Shown: positions 1-14,196 of the stretch, in pieces
Layout: each line of letters begins with the position of its first letter
Position numbering within the stretch: position 1 is the first letter of the stretch
NCBI RefSeq assembly: GCF_050948175.1
Contig: NC_135199.1
Span: 6,700,501 to 6,764,500 of the forward strand
Source of the DNA: Xylocopa sonorina
Lineage: Eukaryota; Arthropoda; Insecta; Hymenoptera; Apidae
Direction of reading: 5' to 3'
DNA length: 64,000 nucleotides
Program-made: the position numbers and the translations under genes
Notes under the pieces: model-generated
Told to the model about the DNA's origin: nothing
What the model saw: only the letters and a program-made list of their open reading frames with translations
Databases searched by the model: none

Positions 1-412
1 AATTTGAATGATTCGACGCGATATCAAAGCTACTACTCTTTACACGTCATCTGTGTGCTGTTAGCTGAATCTATTTAGAGCTACCTGAACCACGGCAAAG
101 TGTCGTCCTTGTGGACTAACCTTGACAAGAATTTTCGAGTGTCTCAAGAAATTTTCAAAGTGCGTTCTGAGCAAATGGAGTATCGTACAACATGAAAGTA
201 ATTTTTTGAAATTCTTGAGATCCAAAGGGTGGATTGTATTTTCTAGAGTCCAACGTGAAATCGAGGCTGATACCAGGAGAAGTCGGCTGGTATCGAAAAC
301 GCCAAGATTTGTCTCGAATCGACTCGAGATCCATATGATTGGCAAACTCCGAAGCCAGACGATCCTATCGGATTCATCAAAAGTGGTTGGTCAGAGCTGA
401 GCGCGTACCACG

Positions 413-450
413 TATAAATAAAAATCACCGAGGCTAAGCCCAGTCATCGC
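413..450 (+). promoter_or_regulatory. TATA-box core promoter candidate
   Basis: TATAAATA begins at about 413, and a CAGTCATC initiator-like sequence lies about 27-30 bases downstream, the spacing expected for an insect TATA promoter. The first ATG downstream (about 497) opens only a short frame of some 34 codons. If this is real, the product may be a spliced message or a non-coding RNA. The assignment rests on motif and spacing only. Confidence 0.25.
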
Positions 451-2754
451 AGTTGGAATTCGGATCATCGACAGCCCCGATCTCGATTCCACTTCCATGA
501 CCAGAATGATACAACTCGCTCGCTATGTATCTACGTCACGTCTCATTAAAACGGGAAGAATAAAACGGAAAGACACACTGCAAACAAACCGCGAACCTAT
601 TTAGGCCATTAATCAATTAGCTGGTGAATATCTGGAACAATTTATCGCATTCAACGCACAAAGACAGACCAATCCGTCTAATAGAATTAAACTCTCCGCT
701 GTTTCGATTCTCAACTACCGTTCTGATTAATTAATTCCCTCTGGAACTGTTTGATCTCATTTGATTACAGTTGATTAAATTACACGCGTGAGATGTTGGT
801 AACAATAATCGAGTTGAAATCAGTCCAATTGCCAACGTCCAAGGATACACGCTCACCAAAACGGGACACCGTTTCCAGGGGTATTCCCCCTCGAATCCGA
901 GTTCCTTGAGCGTTTCAATGAAACCGACGCGTGGCTATATTACATTGGAGCAATACTTCCGGGTCGGGTACTCGATCGTAGTATCAACTATATATAAATT
1001 GGGAAGTCCGTTTAAAGAACCTGGACTCCCGTTTATTTACATAATACTTTTGCCACGCCCGATATGCGGCATTATTGGAGCAATAAACGATCGCTACGGA
1101 CGAAGATACGATTATAAAAAAGCCATGCAATTAATCATTAATAGATGACGTTATCGACGAAGCGATCTTGTTTGAAGCAAACTTTTTTTAATTGTATAAA
1201 ACATAAACTTTTTAATTTTCTTGTATCCGTGTCGTTTCTTCTATCTATATTCTTCTTTGTAACCTTGATAGTTACAAGCAGAATAGAGAGAAATTTTAAC
1301 GAAAGAAAATACTTAATTGGGTATAATCAAAGGTAACGAGCCTATTTTAGGAGAATAAATAATTCATCGACAATAAGTCAGTGAAGAGTTCGTTCACTTT
1401 TATGAAAATTAATTCGGCCAGAGGCCCAAATAATTCCATTGTTATAAATACCAGTCTATTTACATGATAACAATATAATAGTAGTATTAATACATAATTA
1501 ACATTCTCTTTCTCGCTCTTTCTTAATTCGGAAGATTAGGATTTATTATCGAAATATTTAAAATACCGTCATAAATAGTCCTAGAGCTATGCACCATCAG
1601 CGTTTTGTTTTCTTTTATACAAGTCATACAATACTACGACTTATCCGTAGAAAATGTAATTGGAAATAAAGTAAGGAGGAGTTTACCTTTAATGAGAGGT
1701 GATATCGTCATATGAATAATCGCTATTTAATAGAAGGACTTAGACGCTCTATTGATAGCTTAGTCAACTTAGAACCGTTGTTCGACAGACGAAAATATTT
1801 ACAATTTAATTAGGTATTACTGCTTCATGCTATACGTAACGCATTTCAAGTGTATACATATTTATATATTTCAAGGTATTTACACGTTTTAAAATTAATT
1901 ATGTACGCTGTATTTTACTACGTAATTGCCCATGTGGCTATACAAAATATATGCGACCTTTTCGCAAAATACATTAGCTGCAAAACAACCATGCTCATTT
2001 GAATGATTGCTTGAAAACGAACTTTTTGTTGATAACCAAATTCAGTGAAATTACGAATTTACATGTTTTAAATATAGGTAACCTCCTATAACATGGTAGT
2101 TAGGTTCTTATAAAATGTCGCGTTACACGAGGCTCAGACCCAGTACAAAAAGGGAAGTTACGGAAAGTCATTAAAAACTAATTTTTTTTTTTCATTCCAT
2201 ATAGGCAACTTGATTTCTATTAAAAATATAAAAGTATCTCCTGAATATGGCACGAATTAAATGAATAAATTATAATTTATTATTCCTTTGCGTCATTATT
2301 TTAAGGTACGTAAGAAATGTTATTTAGTGTTGTAGAAATACAGTGTTGTACGAATCTGTATGTCATGCTGTAGGAGAGTTTACCTGTCGTTCTTTCAACT
2401 TCTCTAACGATACGTCGGAGGTAAAGGTAAATTAAAGTCTATTTCGAGTACAGATTGAGGTATGAAGTCTTTAATACATTAAAAAAAAAATTATACCACC
2501 TCACACTTTACATAACTTAAGCATAATTCATGTGTGCAAAATTGTAAAACACGAAAAACAGTAACTTATTTCTTTATTGTCAAATCATCGCGGAGATATT
2601 AATAAAGGAACAATTTTGAAACAATATTCCACAACTAACACTATAAAAGTCCGTTTTCGCTGTTCTTCTAATCATCCAAGTGTTCCTCCTCGTCTCGATC
2701 GCTGACCGAACCCTTTCGTTTATCCGCATAATTAAATCTACAAGAAACGAGGGA

Positions 2755-2879
2755 AGAATGCGATAAAAAAATTTCTCTGCGAATTTCATACGTAATACAT
2801 ATAAGATATGTATATATATATATATGTATATTATATATATATGTATATATATATAATATACATATATATATATGTATAT

Positions 2880-2933
<54 letters not shown>

Positions 2934-2987
2934 TATCTTATATGTATTACGTATGAAATTCGCAGAGAAATTTTTTTATCGCATTCT
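2755..2987. repeat. Near-perfect palindrome with TA-rich centre
   Basis: The left arm (about 2755-2820) and right arm (about 2921-2987) are exact reverse complements over roughly 56 non-repetitive bases, continuing into alternating TA/GTA sequence that forms the loop. One sign is that the same peptide, MKFAEKFFYRI, is encoded on opposite strands by the two arms. No transposase and no clear target duplication are seen. It may be a young inverted duplication seeded by a TA microsatellite, or a small non-autonomous foldback element. Confidence 0.85.
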
Positions 2988-2998
2988 TATATATATTT

Positions 2999-3000
<2 letters not shown>

Positions 3001-3060
<60 letters not shown>
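3001..3060. repeat. (TA)n microsatellite
   Basis: About 55 bases of uninterrupted TA dinucleotide directly beyond the palindrome at 2755-2987. Frames through it give only Tyr/Ile runs and are not genes. Confidence 0.95.
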
Positions 3061-3062
<2 letters not shown>

Positions 3063-6000
3063 ACCTTGATATATGTATATAAAGTTAAGAAGAAACGTGC
3101 CCTTTCCATTCTGACGGTATAATTCATAACGCAATTCTTTCAGGGAAGTGACCCAACTTTAAATAGCAAATGGGTACGTAAATTAGGAAACATGACTGTA
3201 GCTTTCGAAGTCTACTAAAACTATGCTTTTAGTTTAAAAACATTAGGCATGTTAAATAATTATGATCAGATCCATCGGTAAGTAGTAGGGACAGTTATAT
3301 TAAGCGGTATAAGTATTTAGGGGAGCACGATGCTGAGCCTGGTTCCAGTTGTGCAAGGAAGGTGCCACGGAAATCACGTATCGGGAAATCGGCCGTCTCG
3401 TTAAATTCGCTTTCTCCTTTCTGGAAGGGACACGGGTGCACCGGCTGGTAAGCAAGGATTGTTACATACAGTTAGATTACGGACGTCCGAGTTGATCCAG
3501 TCGGTTCCCGTACTCCATGGTGGTCTTTTCATGGAACATTTCGGCGTACGTACAGTTTCTGGTGGTGTCAGCTGTCAAGTTTATTTGAATCTCACTTCCT
3601 GCCAATTTAAATAGTTCCATTATCATTCCCGTAAGTTTTTCGACCTATTTATTCTACTTATTTCTCGCTTTCTTTGACGAACCTCTTGAATTATAATTCG
3701 TTTTATACGTAGGTGCGCGTTTTTAGTATTTTTCCATTCTATATATATATATACCATCGAGCAGACAGACACATTTTTATTCAAACCGAACGGTATCAAA
3801 TTAAGAATCATTAACATATTCACGATAAATTAAAAAATACAAATACACCGAAAGTAAACGTAGGAAAAATCTCGTTTTGCGCCATAGTAGGAAACGTTAC
3901 TTATGCTTCCCGCGAGGCTGAACGGCCATCAATTTTACCTCTTCCGATTTCATTCCTTGACGGGTTACGTGAACGGGCTCGATACACTTTCATTGCCGTT
4001 GTGATACCATTTCGGGGACGAAATTTTGGAGAAACTGGTCGCCGTGCGAAAATGATCGTGCGGGGAAATGGAACTGTGCACCATCGGCGAAAGGAAGGAA
4101 AAGAGGACGGGAGAGGTTCAAGGAGTTATACAACGAAGACACGGTGTCGTTCCCCGGGCAACGCGGAAGAACTTTCTTCGACGCCGTTCACGCAATGCAG
4201 TCGCTACATCCATTAACCCAGTGCTGCGTGGTAGTGCCTCTTTTTGTCCATTATCTTAAAACCCGTTCGCCATTCCAGCCAACCGCAATTGTTGGTCACC
4301 AGACAGTCGTGGAATAACACGAGTGACCTGCGGTTGTCAAATATGTTGCATTTCGTATTTTTCAATAGCACACGCATACTAGCCGAACTTTACATCAAGA
4401 TTCGCTATAAAAAAGCTATAGAAAACCAGAACGTTTCAATTTTTCACGTACAGAAAGATATAACAACGCTGATGCATCTCACGAACAGCTTTTTGTTACG
4501 AAGATGTATGGGCACGAAGTGTCACTGGTGAAGAATGTTTATTGCCAAGGTCTGACTTATTTTTATATCGTAGGAATCGATATGATCGAATGCAAAGGAA
4601 AGTGTATACGGGAGAAAGAGAGAAGTCGCTACCGATGCAACGCCTACTACACAGTGGTTAATGTCTACCGTATAGCCCCACAGTGATATAGCACTTTCTG
4701 ACCAGACGTACCGTGAAACTCTTTCGTCGGACACGATCGTAACGAGCTCAAACGGGATATCGAATCATTGAGAAAGTGGACTCTGACTTACTGTTTTTTT
4801 TTTCAATTGACTATTGCTGTAAACTGAATTGAAAAGGCGGGTTTTTGCAATATTGCAATTGCAAATGTTCGTGGCCTTGCATTCTAACTTAAACTGATCG
4901 ATGTAATTAACGCGTGACATTATCAATGTTGCTAAGAGATGCAGATGGTCTTAATACCATCGTGTTATTCGAAATGCCTCTCTTAAATGTGAAAGTATTT
5001 CTGTTCCAATTTCTACTGCGTACAACCCTAGGAAAACGCGGAGCGAAGGAATTAAATGTCGCAACATGAATTAAGCTCTAAAAATTAAAAAGCTGCAACA
5101 ATTTACTCGCGAAGTTAAGCGAAGGGAGAATTTAACCTGAATTAATTTCTGGCATTGCGCCGGCGAGAAATGTAGGTGGAACAATAATTGAATCTAGGGA
5201 ACAGATGGCCCCAGCGTATTCAATTCCCGCGTAAAGAATAGAAATTGACGTTTCATCAAATCGTCCGTTCAGTTTTTTATTCGCTAGAATTTCGCAAAAG
5301 TACAAGCGTTACAGTTTCTTATCTAAATATTTATATCTTATATGAATATTCATATCAGTTATATTAATCTATATCGACACTTTTTTTTATCAATCCATGT
5401 GTAATAAAATATTTGAACCGCGAATTTCTATAAAAGGATTTTAAAGGTATCTGAGAAAAGCTTTATGGTCGATTATTTAAAAAACAAAGATCGTGGAAAA
5501 AGCGTAATAACCCCCGAAAATAGCGTCATCCATGGCATGACCTAACATTATGAACGAAGAACGTGACGGTAGCCTGTTCTCAGCATGGATCCGTTTAAAT
5601 CAACCCTTAAAAGACACCCCTGTATATGTAGCACCATCTAGGTAGTGAATTCGTCACTAAATCGACGCTTGGTCTTGTGAAAACAGATTTACCATGAGCC
5701 TGTATAACAGCTGGTCTTATCATCAGCTATCCGTCGCAACAACAGGAAGTAGCATATAATTCATACGATAAAATGCTCACCTTCATACATCACGAAGTTT
5801 CTAACTTTGTGAAATAATTCTATATGCAAATTTTTTATGCACAAATATGTAAATTTTCATTCCCAGTTAAGTTTTTCATAAAACAAAATAATAATGTATT
5901 CATTTAAATCACTAGTAATGCTCCCGTGCTCTCGTAACGCTCTTCTATAGTTCTATAGCAGTGACTTCGATACTTAATGGCCCCGAAATGTTACCGTCGA

Positions 6001-9000
6001 GTAAAAATTGAAAGAAAGGGAAAACTTCTCAAACTAACTACAAAAGGGCAATGAAAAATATCGCGAACGAAAGCTGAACAATTCTTGAACAAAAAGGAAT
6101 CCAAGGAATCGCTGAAAAGTATGACAAAACTTTTGCGGATATCGAATGAACTCTTCCGCGTCCCTTTCAACTTACATCAACGGAAATCTCCCTTAATTGA
6201 AATAAAACCGTGGCGTTCGCGCAGGTCTCGAGAAGGTCACGGTTGAACATGGAATTTTGGAAAAAATCACTCGCTGCGAGTGTCGGCATCTGTTGGTTGT
6301 CGGCAAGCATGCCCGAGACAGGATCGTTCGATGAACGTCGACATTGCCAGTCTCACCCCTTCCGTCGCCGCGGAACGTTCTCGACCACGGGGTGCGAGTG
6401 TCCATGAAAATTTTGCGGCTGTGGGAACGCGTATAGAAGGTAAAGGCGGAGCGGGCAAAGGTGGAAACGGAAGTATGACGTGTCGCGCAAAAGAAACGGT
6501 CGAAGGCGAGCGAGGTCCATGAAGAAGAGGGGCGATGATCGTCAAAGAGTGGAAACGTAAATTTCCCAGGATTACGCACCCCCATAGAAATACGCACGTG
6601 CCGTCCGCGCAGTCGACCATCAACGACCAGCTGTGTCCGCTGATCTCGAACGATCTTTGAAGCACTGCTGTGGTTCGTATACTACTTTTCCCGCTTCGTA
6701 TCAGTTTCTGTTCGAATGGTAACCTTCTCACGCAAAATATTGACCGCTGACTGTACCTCGATTACGTTCGAACACAAATTCGTGCACCGAGGGGATCCCA
6801 TTATTTTTTCCAGCGCTCGCGAAGAGCATCTCAGGTGAAATGCGGATTTAACGAGTCTTTTTAGGGATTAACTGAATGAGACTCGTTCGATGGAAAGTAT
6901 TCGTTTTTCCGGTTAGGTGTCTGCTAACGATTTTCTTTAAGGGTTGACAGTGATTGTTTGAAATTAGGGAGAGACTGTGAATGTACGAAAGGCAGTGGTA
7001 GCTGTTTTCAATGAATTTACAGAAGGAAATGGATAGACACGAAACGAGCTCTATAGCGGGAAGGAAAACGCAGTAGCTCGACGATATTTGTCCGACTTTT
7101 ATCCTTTTGCCTTCTCTTTCACTCGCGAGCCTGTAAACACTGTGAATTGCTTTGCTTGCAGCTTTTAGCCTCAATAGTGTCGAATGCGCACGTACTTGAA
7201 CGTGCCAGAAAAAGACGAGAGGCTACCTGTTAATCGTTTGTTTACAAACAAAAATGAACCAAGTTCAGAAATATCGACAGAAATGAAATTAGAAAAAAAA
7301 TGATTCTACGTTTACGAAATTGTTGGAACGCTAAGTAGAAAATCTCTTTTTGTAATCCTCGAGATAAGATAAGGTCCAATATGATTCCCGTAACATCGCA
7401 ATCATGCAGTTTATTATTTCAGTCTTTGAAATGGAACAGGTTAATTTATATTCCTAAACGGTGTCTAAATGAATTATTTGTAAATAGAGATACTTTGAAA
7501 CCATTTAAAAATTTTAATTACACCTTCTCTAATAATATTTTTTTCGTGTTTCGAGAAGGGGTCGAACTAGAAATCATAGCAAACAGCCTTGCACGTGTAC
7601 ATAATAACAAATTGTGCCATCCGAAGGGATGTAATCAATACTACATAATGCATATGTTGCCATGAACTCATGAATAGTTTTTTGGAAATATATGTTATAA
7701 ATGATTGTAAATATATCTAAACTTTTATTTTGCATAATTGTCAAGCATTTAAATTGCTTTTTAACGAGCATTCCTAATATCATGCAAGTAACATGCACTG
7801 CTTATGTAGTTACAAATGCATCATTTCTTATGAAACTTAGAGAAGGGTGGGAGGGATACCATTTTTGTTCAAAATAAATTTTTATTTACAAAGTGCAAGA
7901 GCTATATCTAATATAATTAGTGTACAATTTTGTTTAGAGGCAGTAATCGAAGAACTGTTCTTTTAAGTAAATTTCAAATAAAACATTGTATGCTAACAGA
8001 ATTGAAAAATAATTCAAAGTGCAAAGGGTTGAAAGTGGCCTTCTACTATATCTCGTGGAACTTTGGAAATTTTGTACAGAACCCACGTCTCAAGGGGTGG
8101 TAGTTTAAGGGTTGCACCATTGTTGTAATAACTATGCAATACATTACCAAGGGAAAAGATGAGAAGGGGGTGAACGTAAGAATTCTGCACATCGATTTGG
8201 AATTTCTGAGCTTTTTAGTTTTCTACAGTAATCGCGATACACGGTAAAAAGCTTTCTTTGATCCGACCACAAGCGAATTCGACGCTGATCATTGTTTTAT
8301 CCGTGACGTGCGTGCGCATAATGTAGGTTGTGGAATGGTAGGCTGATCGATATCTGGAATATAAGTGTGCGTCGATCAATTCTTTCGAAAGCCATGCGTA
8401 TTAACCGCGAATAGTTAGTTGTTCACGCGTAATACGTCTTCCGTCGTAAAGTCAAAAGTCAATTTATTTTTTCCACAAAGAAGCAAATATGTTTCCATGT
8501 CGAACACTTTCATTTGTTGTCTTTTCGTCGCCACGTTTACTTAACGAATGTACTACGATTCAATTTCAATAAGAAATTAATCCCTTCCACATTTCTAAGA
8601 CGATAAGGTTTAGATTACGATTATCAGTAAAATGGATCAAGAGCGTGATGGACAAAAAATGAATTCCTCGTTGAGATACATGATAACAAATGGTCTTTTA
8701 TTTTGAATGTACGCCAGGTCAGTGTACCAATATTGATAAGAACAAACCCCCTACACAGTTTGGAAAGGATTGCCAACTCGCACATTCGTTTCATGTGCAC
8801 AATTAACTTGCTGACACTAAACGTCTTATTTTATTCATATCTACGTTGCAGTCGCGTTTTTTCATTATATTGGACAAAAAATTATGCAAAAAGACAGAAA
8901 GAACAATAATTCATATTTATAAGTTGCCATCATATAGCTTACATCGATGTCGAACTCGGTCAAGTCAATTTAGTTTGAACAATTAAACTATTAAACGCGC

Positions 9001-9807
9001 GTAAACAGAAGAGGGGGAAAATGTATAAATGTGAATTCTTTTATACTTTAAAGCAAATTTTCTTAAAATATATCTTCAAACTTTTTCAGCGTTAAGTTAA
9101 ATTCAAAAAACTTAAAATGCATTGGCTTGCACGTGGCGGAACGTCTTCGAGGCATTGTTTGTCATTCGACATTCATCGTTGCTAAGCTATCTTTATAACG
9201 GGCTATCCGTTTCGTAACAGTCAATTTCCGCTTCGATCTTTATGATGAAAACTAGCGTACGCACACGCACAGTTACATACAAGATCGCAAAGTTTGGTTC
9301 TTTCTTTCACTGATACGAACTAACCAGTTTCACTTAACATGTGGGAAATGTTCGATACTTATTAACAACACCGAGCTTCATGGCTGCAGTAACTATGATG
9401 TACACGTTGACGCTTAGAAAATTTCAGTGCGCAATAATTAAACATTATAATATCGCGATGTATACAGGACGTACAAAAAGAATAATAAATAGAGAAATAC
9501 AGATGTTTGAAAAATTTAGTCATATCTCTAAGCAAACGTCTATCCTGTCCCTTATATCTAATACATAGGTTGTTCGAAGGTGGATCGATCGTTTATTGAT
9601 CATTCAAACATTCTCAACTGGTGTTCAGAAAATGTATTTTATAGTAACAAGTGCAATCCAAAAATCTGTGAACGATTCGTAGGCACTCATATTTATAATT
9701 TATAGAAAATAATGTAAATAATATTTCATCGTACTTTCACTTTTATAATCTTCCATGTATTTGAAAAAAGAAGTGCAAAAATTTCGAACAATTTGAATGC
9801 CACGATT

Positions 9808-9816
9808 TATATAAAA
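9808..9816 (+). promoter_or_regulatory. TATA box of the first FAR gene
   Basis: TATATAAAA lies 76 bases before the FAR start codon at 9892. A TCAAGG initiator-like site sits about 25-30 bases downstream, near 9832-9838. This would give a short 5' untranslated leader of about 50-55 bases. The call rests on motif and spacing; no transcript evidence is available. Confidence 0.5.
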
Positions 9817-9891
9817 GGAATGGAATATTTGATCAAGGTAATTCTACTTGTTGTAGACATTGGGACCAGAAACGTTTGACCTTCCTCCGAT

Positions 9892-12461
9892 ATGGCTACG
9901 ATGAATGGGCAAATCAATTCTGAATACGAAAACGATGATAGGAATTTGAGCAACAACACCATCGAGGAGTTTTACGCCGACTCCGTTATCTTGGTAACTG
10001 GTGCGACTGGTTTCTTGGGTAATGCACTTTTGGAAAAACTACTGCGCTCGTGTTCACGATTGGCCACCATTTTTATACTGATACGACCAAAGGAAGACCA
10101 AACAGTCGAACAGCGGTACAAGCATCTCTTAGAAAATTCGGTTCGTAAATAACATTCTTATCAACTAATTTACCTGTCCATTTTATTATCCGTTTTCTTT
10201 TCCATTCGCGAGTCAAGGAATTCCGAAAAGATGAACAATGCTGAATCAAAATCGCGAACGTTGTTTTCCTCGCGATTCCAAGTTTTTTCGTAGGTTTTAT
10301 TATTTATATAACATATAGTTTACATAGTATAACATAAGTTATATAACATAATTATGTTACAAAGAATTGCATCGAAAAACAGATCCGTGGGAATTCAATA
10401 ATAGATAAACCAGGAATAAGAGTTAATAGTGCAGCAAACAAACTGACGTAGAAAAACCGAAGAATCACGAACAATTGCGGATTATTGTTAGAGGAATTAA
10501 TTATATGATCTACTCCCGCTTAGATACGAAAATTTATATTCTATTCTTTTAATCGTCTAATTTTCCTTTCTGTATTTAAAATAATCAACTTTTCGAAAAT
10601 GAACGCTCAACATGTTCGTATGTTTCAATTTAGGTATTCGAAAAAATTAAAGCGAAAAACCCTTCACTCCTGAACAAGATTTATCCCGTGAAAGGCGACG
10701 TGTCTCTGCCGAATTTGGGTATCACGCCAGAAGACAGAATCATGTTACAGCAGAGGGTGAACATAGTGTTTCATAGTGCGGCGACGATAAGGTTCAACGA
10801 GCCGCTCAAACTGGCCGTCAACTTGAACGCAAAGGGCACGGATCGTATACTACAGTTCTGCAAGACTATCAAGAATTTAGTTAGCATTGTTTATGTCAGC
10901 ACAGCTTATAGTAACGCTAATCGACAGGACGTCGGGGAGCTGATTTATCCGTAAGCGTATATTAGATCTCCAATTATTCAAGTATCATCGTAGTAAATGC
11001 AGCGTAAGAGGAATGTTTATAGCATTTAATATTAATGATACATCTAGGACAAAGGTGAAACCTTCCGTGGTGATCGACATGTGCGACAATCTAGACCAAG
11101 AGACGTTGAACAAAATGGAAGAGCAGATTTTAGAGAATCATCCGAACACTTATACGTTCACAAAAAATCTGGCCGAACAGATAATACAAGAGAAGGGCAA
11201 GGACTTGCCGATTGCAATAGTAAGGCCGAGCGTGGTCGGCGCAGCGGAGAAAGAGCCATTTCCCGGGTGGGTGAGCAGCCCCTATGGGCTTACAGGCAAG
11301 TGTACCTACTCTGATTAATTTTATTTTTTAAAACTTTTACACGTTACACCGAAGTTTTAGATTACACCTTCCAAATAATAATTTATTTTCTTAATAATTA
11401 AAATATTCATTTAATATTACAAGGCGTCTTTATGGAAATCGGTGCTGGTACGGTCAGAAGTATACTGTGCAATTCGACTTTAAAGCCAGATGTGGTACCT
11501 GTTGATTATGTGATCGACACGTTAATATGCGTTGCGTGGTACACCATGATAGACCAAAGTAAAACATTGAAGATATACAACTGCACAGATAATTGTACGA
11601 ATCGTCTCAGGTATCCCTCTTATTACAAGATCGTCCGAATTTTTCTGGTGCTCTATTATTCGATCGAATGTAATTCGAGTTCAATGTAACTATTCACTGT
11701 ACTTCTGATTTACTAGGTGGAATATGTTAAGAGATCTCGTCAAGAAACACGCCATAGAATCCCCATCGAAATATATGATATGGTATCCGAGCTGCTCCCT
11801 TATGTCGAACAAATTTATGTACAGCTTTATGACCGCTACTTTCCATCCATTCACCGCGTTTATCGGTGACTTCTTTCTAAGGCTGTTAGGTAACAAACCC
11901 GTGTAAGTACTTCGTTCCTTTCTTTCGAGTAACGAACAGTTTTATATCTTGTACCGATTAAATCCTAACAGTGCTCGAATTTCAGGATGGTGAAACGCGT
12001 GAGACGTTCCGGGCGTATATTGGATACGTTAAAATTCTTTGGCACGCACGAATGGAATTTTCACAAGGATAACATGGACCATCTAGCAAAAGTAATACAG
12101 ACGATGAAAGATTACGACAACTTCAACGTCAGTATAGAACATTTAAATTGGGACAGGTACATTCATCATTACATGATAGGGATTAAAAAGTACATCTTGA
12201 AGGAAAATCATGAGAATCTGCCTGTAGCTCGAAGCAGGTTGTTTGTGTAAGTATCCGAAAAATTACTGAGTGACACGTGACGCGATAATCAGTTTTAATA
12301 AATTAAAATAAAGTGTTACTTGTATATAGAATTAAATCGTCAGTGGATGAACATAATTAATTGATATGTTCATTTATTTTAGGCTTTACTTGGTACATCG
12401 ACTGACACAAATATCGAGTATATTCATATTATTGACGATGATATTGCGCTTCGGTCATTGA
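9892..12461 (+). CDS. FAR: Fatty acyl-CoA reductase (FAR), copy 1
   Basis: It reduces long-chain fatty acyl-CoA to the fatty alcohol using NADPH; insects use such alcohols for waxes, cuticular lipids and pheromones, probably at the ER or peroxisome membrane. Seven coding exons join in phase: 9892-10140, 10634-10950, 11048-11295, 11424-11610, 11717-11902, 11986-12246 and 12383-12461, giving 508 aa, normal for the family. The NAD(P)-binding Rossmann motif TGATGFLG is at residues 36-43, and the catalytic YTFTK (Tyr224, Lys228) is present. The C-terminal FAR domain contains HEWNFHKDN, and the protein ends in a hydrophobic segment in the last exon, typical of a membrane anchor. The start ATG follows a TATA box by about 80 bases. 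Intron 3 begins GCAAGT, a GC-AG intron, instead of GT. The region GWVSSPYGLTG departs from the more usual GWVDNxxGPTG seen in the second copy. Family is sure; substrate chain length is unknown. Confidence 0.94.
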
Positions 12462-14196
12462 CCACAATGAAGTTATTTTTCTTCGATTTAAATTTAGAGT
12501 TTAGGTAAAGTAAGTAGGAAAAGAAACTTCGATTGGTTTTGCTAATTTTCCTCTCTGATTTTACGATACGGATCGTAAGTGAAATCCATATCGTCTTATC
12601 GTGCTTATTAACACTTTATATAAATATTATCAGAAAGTTATATCTGCATGTGAGTTACTTTAATTCTTTGCGTATAATAATCGAAGCGAAATAATCCACA
12701 CCATACTTATAACGTGACACAGCGAAGGAAATTAACAGTCTATTTTTTCAGTCATAAATTTAATTTTTCTACAAAACGCACGAGAAACTATTTTGTTACG
12801 AACTACTGAAGATATATACATTGTACAATATTTTTTCGACGATAACGTTACAGTTCCTAACTAAATGGTCATATTCGTGTTCATCGACATATAAGAGCGA
12901 TATTACCTATATGAAATGCTAATATGGGAACATGATTATATTCGCTGTGCATAGTTAAAATATTTCAAAAAAGTCGTTGTAAAATGATTACTACATCCGA
13001 CAAATGGGAAACATTGTCTGTTGCACAGATAGGTACTTGTCAATGTTTGTGCACCACCTGAAGAATCTTAAATTTGATTAAGACAGATGGAGAATATATA
13101 TATATAAGTGGTAAAATGTACGATCATTAAATGGTGCACTTTACAACCAACCAACCATATCGTACACTAATGTACATACATTCAAGATGTGTTAATATAC
13201 ATACAGAAAAGTTGTAATTATATGGGAAAGAATAATAACATTTATAATATAACAAGCATTTTGTATGTTATATCTGTACACTAAATGATATTTTTCTATC
13301 TATAGCAGAATTCTATTTATCTGAGCCCATTGAAAGACAAATAATTTGTATAATTAAATCAATTCGTATAATCAGAGTTTACTGATTTCTCTTAATTGTT
13401 TAACAATAATTCAAGTTCGACTTTCCAGCAGTAGTTTAGGTAACAGAAGATTGTAGTGATTCAGATAGTACCATAGGTTTTATAAGTCCTATGATAGAAC
13501 ACTTAATTCGATATTCGCCAAAGTTTAACTTACAAGTAATAAAAGTCTTATTTCGGTAGATTCCCTCAATCGCTCCCCTCCAAAAATGAGTAATAAACAA
13601 TTACTCGACATAAATAAGATTCGTTAATGAAAAATAAGCTGCGACTAGTAATGGTGTACGAGTAGATACATTACAAAATGAAGTTGTTGAAAACGTGTGC
13701 GAATCCTTGTACTGCAAGCATTCATTTAAAATGTTCATCTCGCGACCGTTTATTAATATTTAATTAGAGACGATATGATGTACATAGGCAATTAAATATT
13801 AATCCATAATTGTGAACTTAAACTCTCACATGCGTCACGCCATAGAAGCTTGTATCATAGATGGAAATACCGTTTCCCATAATGTACGCAAAAAACAAGA
13901 GTGGAAATTGTAGAATCGTTACGCAATAATGTAAAAGAAAATTTTTTTCTCTATTTTTTATTTCCACAGTTCCGCCCTACTAAACACTGTCATTTTTTCT
14001 TTCGTAAGACTAATTTCTCTCTGTACTGAATTTACAGCGTTGTAACGATTAAATGTGTTACATATTAAATCTACGCTTTATCTCGTCTATGGTTATGCTT
14101 TGGACCCGGCATCAGTAAGTTTTTACTACATTTTACCGGTCGAAATCAGCCGAAGGTATAAACAGTGTTATATGGATTCGTACAGCGATTTTAGCG
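12462..14196. other. Intergenic, FAR to GNPTAB
   Basis: AT-rich sequence between two genes on the same strand. It should hold the FAR 3' untranslated region and the GNPTAB promoter. I see no coding exon and no clear repeat element. Confidence 0.6.

Larger units (their letters stand above)
1..9800. other. Gene-poor stretch, no supported coding gene
   Basis: I see no conserved protein in either strand of this stretch. The open frames are short, lack recognisable domains, and several begin at non-ATG codons. The contents worth noting are a TATA-type promoter-like site near 413, a near-perfect palindrome at 2755-2987, a TA microsatellite at 3001-3060, and a relatively GC-rich patch at about 6190-6730 with overlapping open frames on both strands but no domain. 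Untranslated exons, distal regulatory DNA or a non-coding RNA gene cannot be excluded by eye. Confidence 0.6.

Noticed and set aside
2668..3122. Open frames of Tyr/Ile repeats on both strands
   Set aside because: They are translations of the TA microsatellite and palindrome; low complexity with no protein family.
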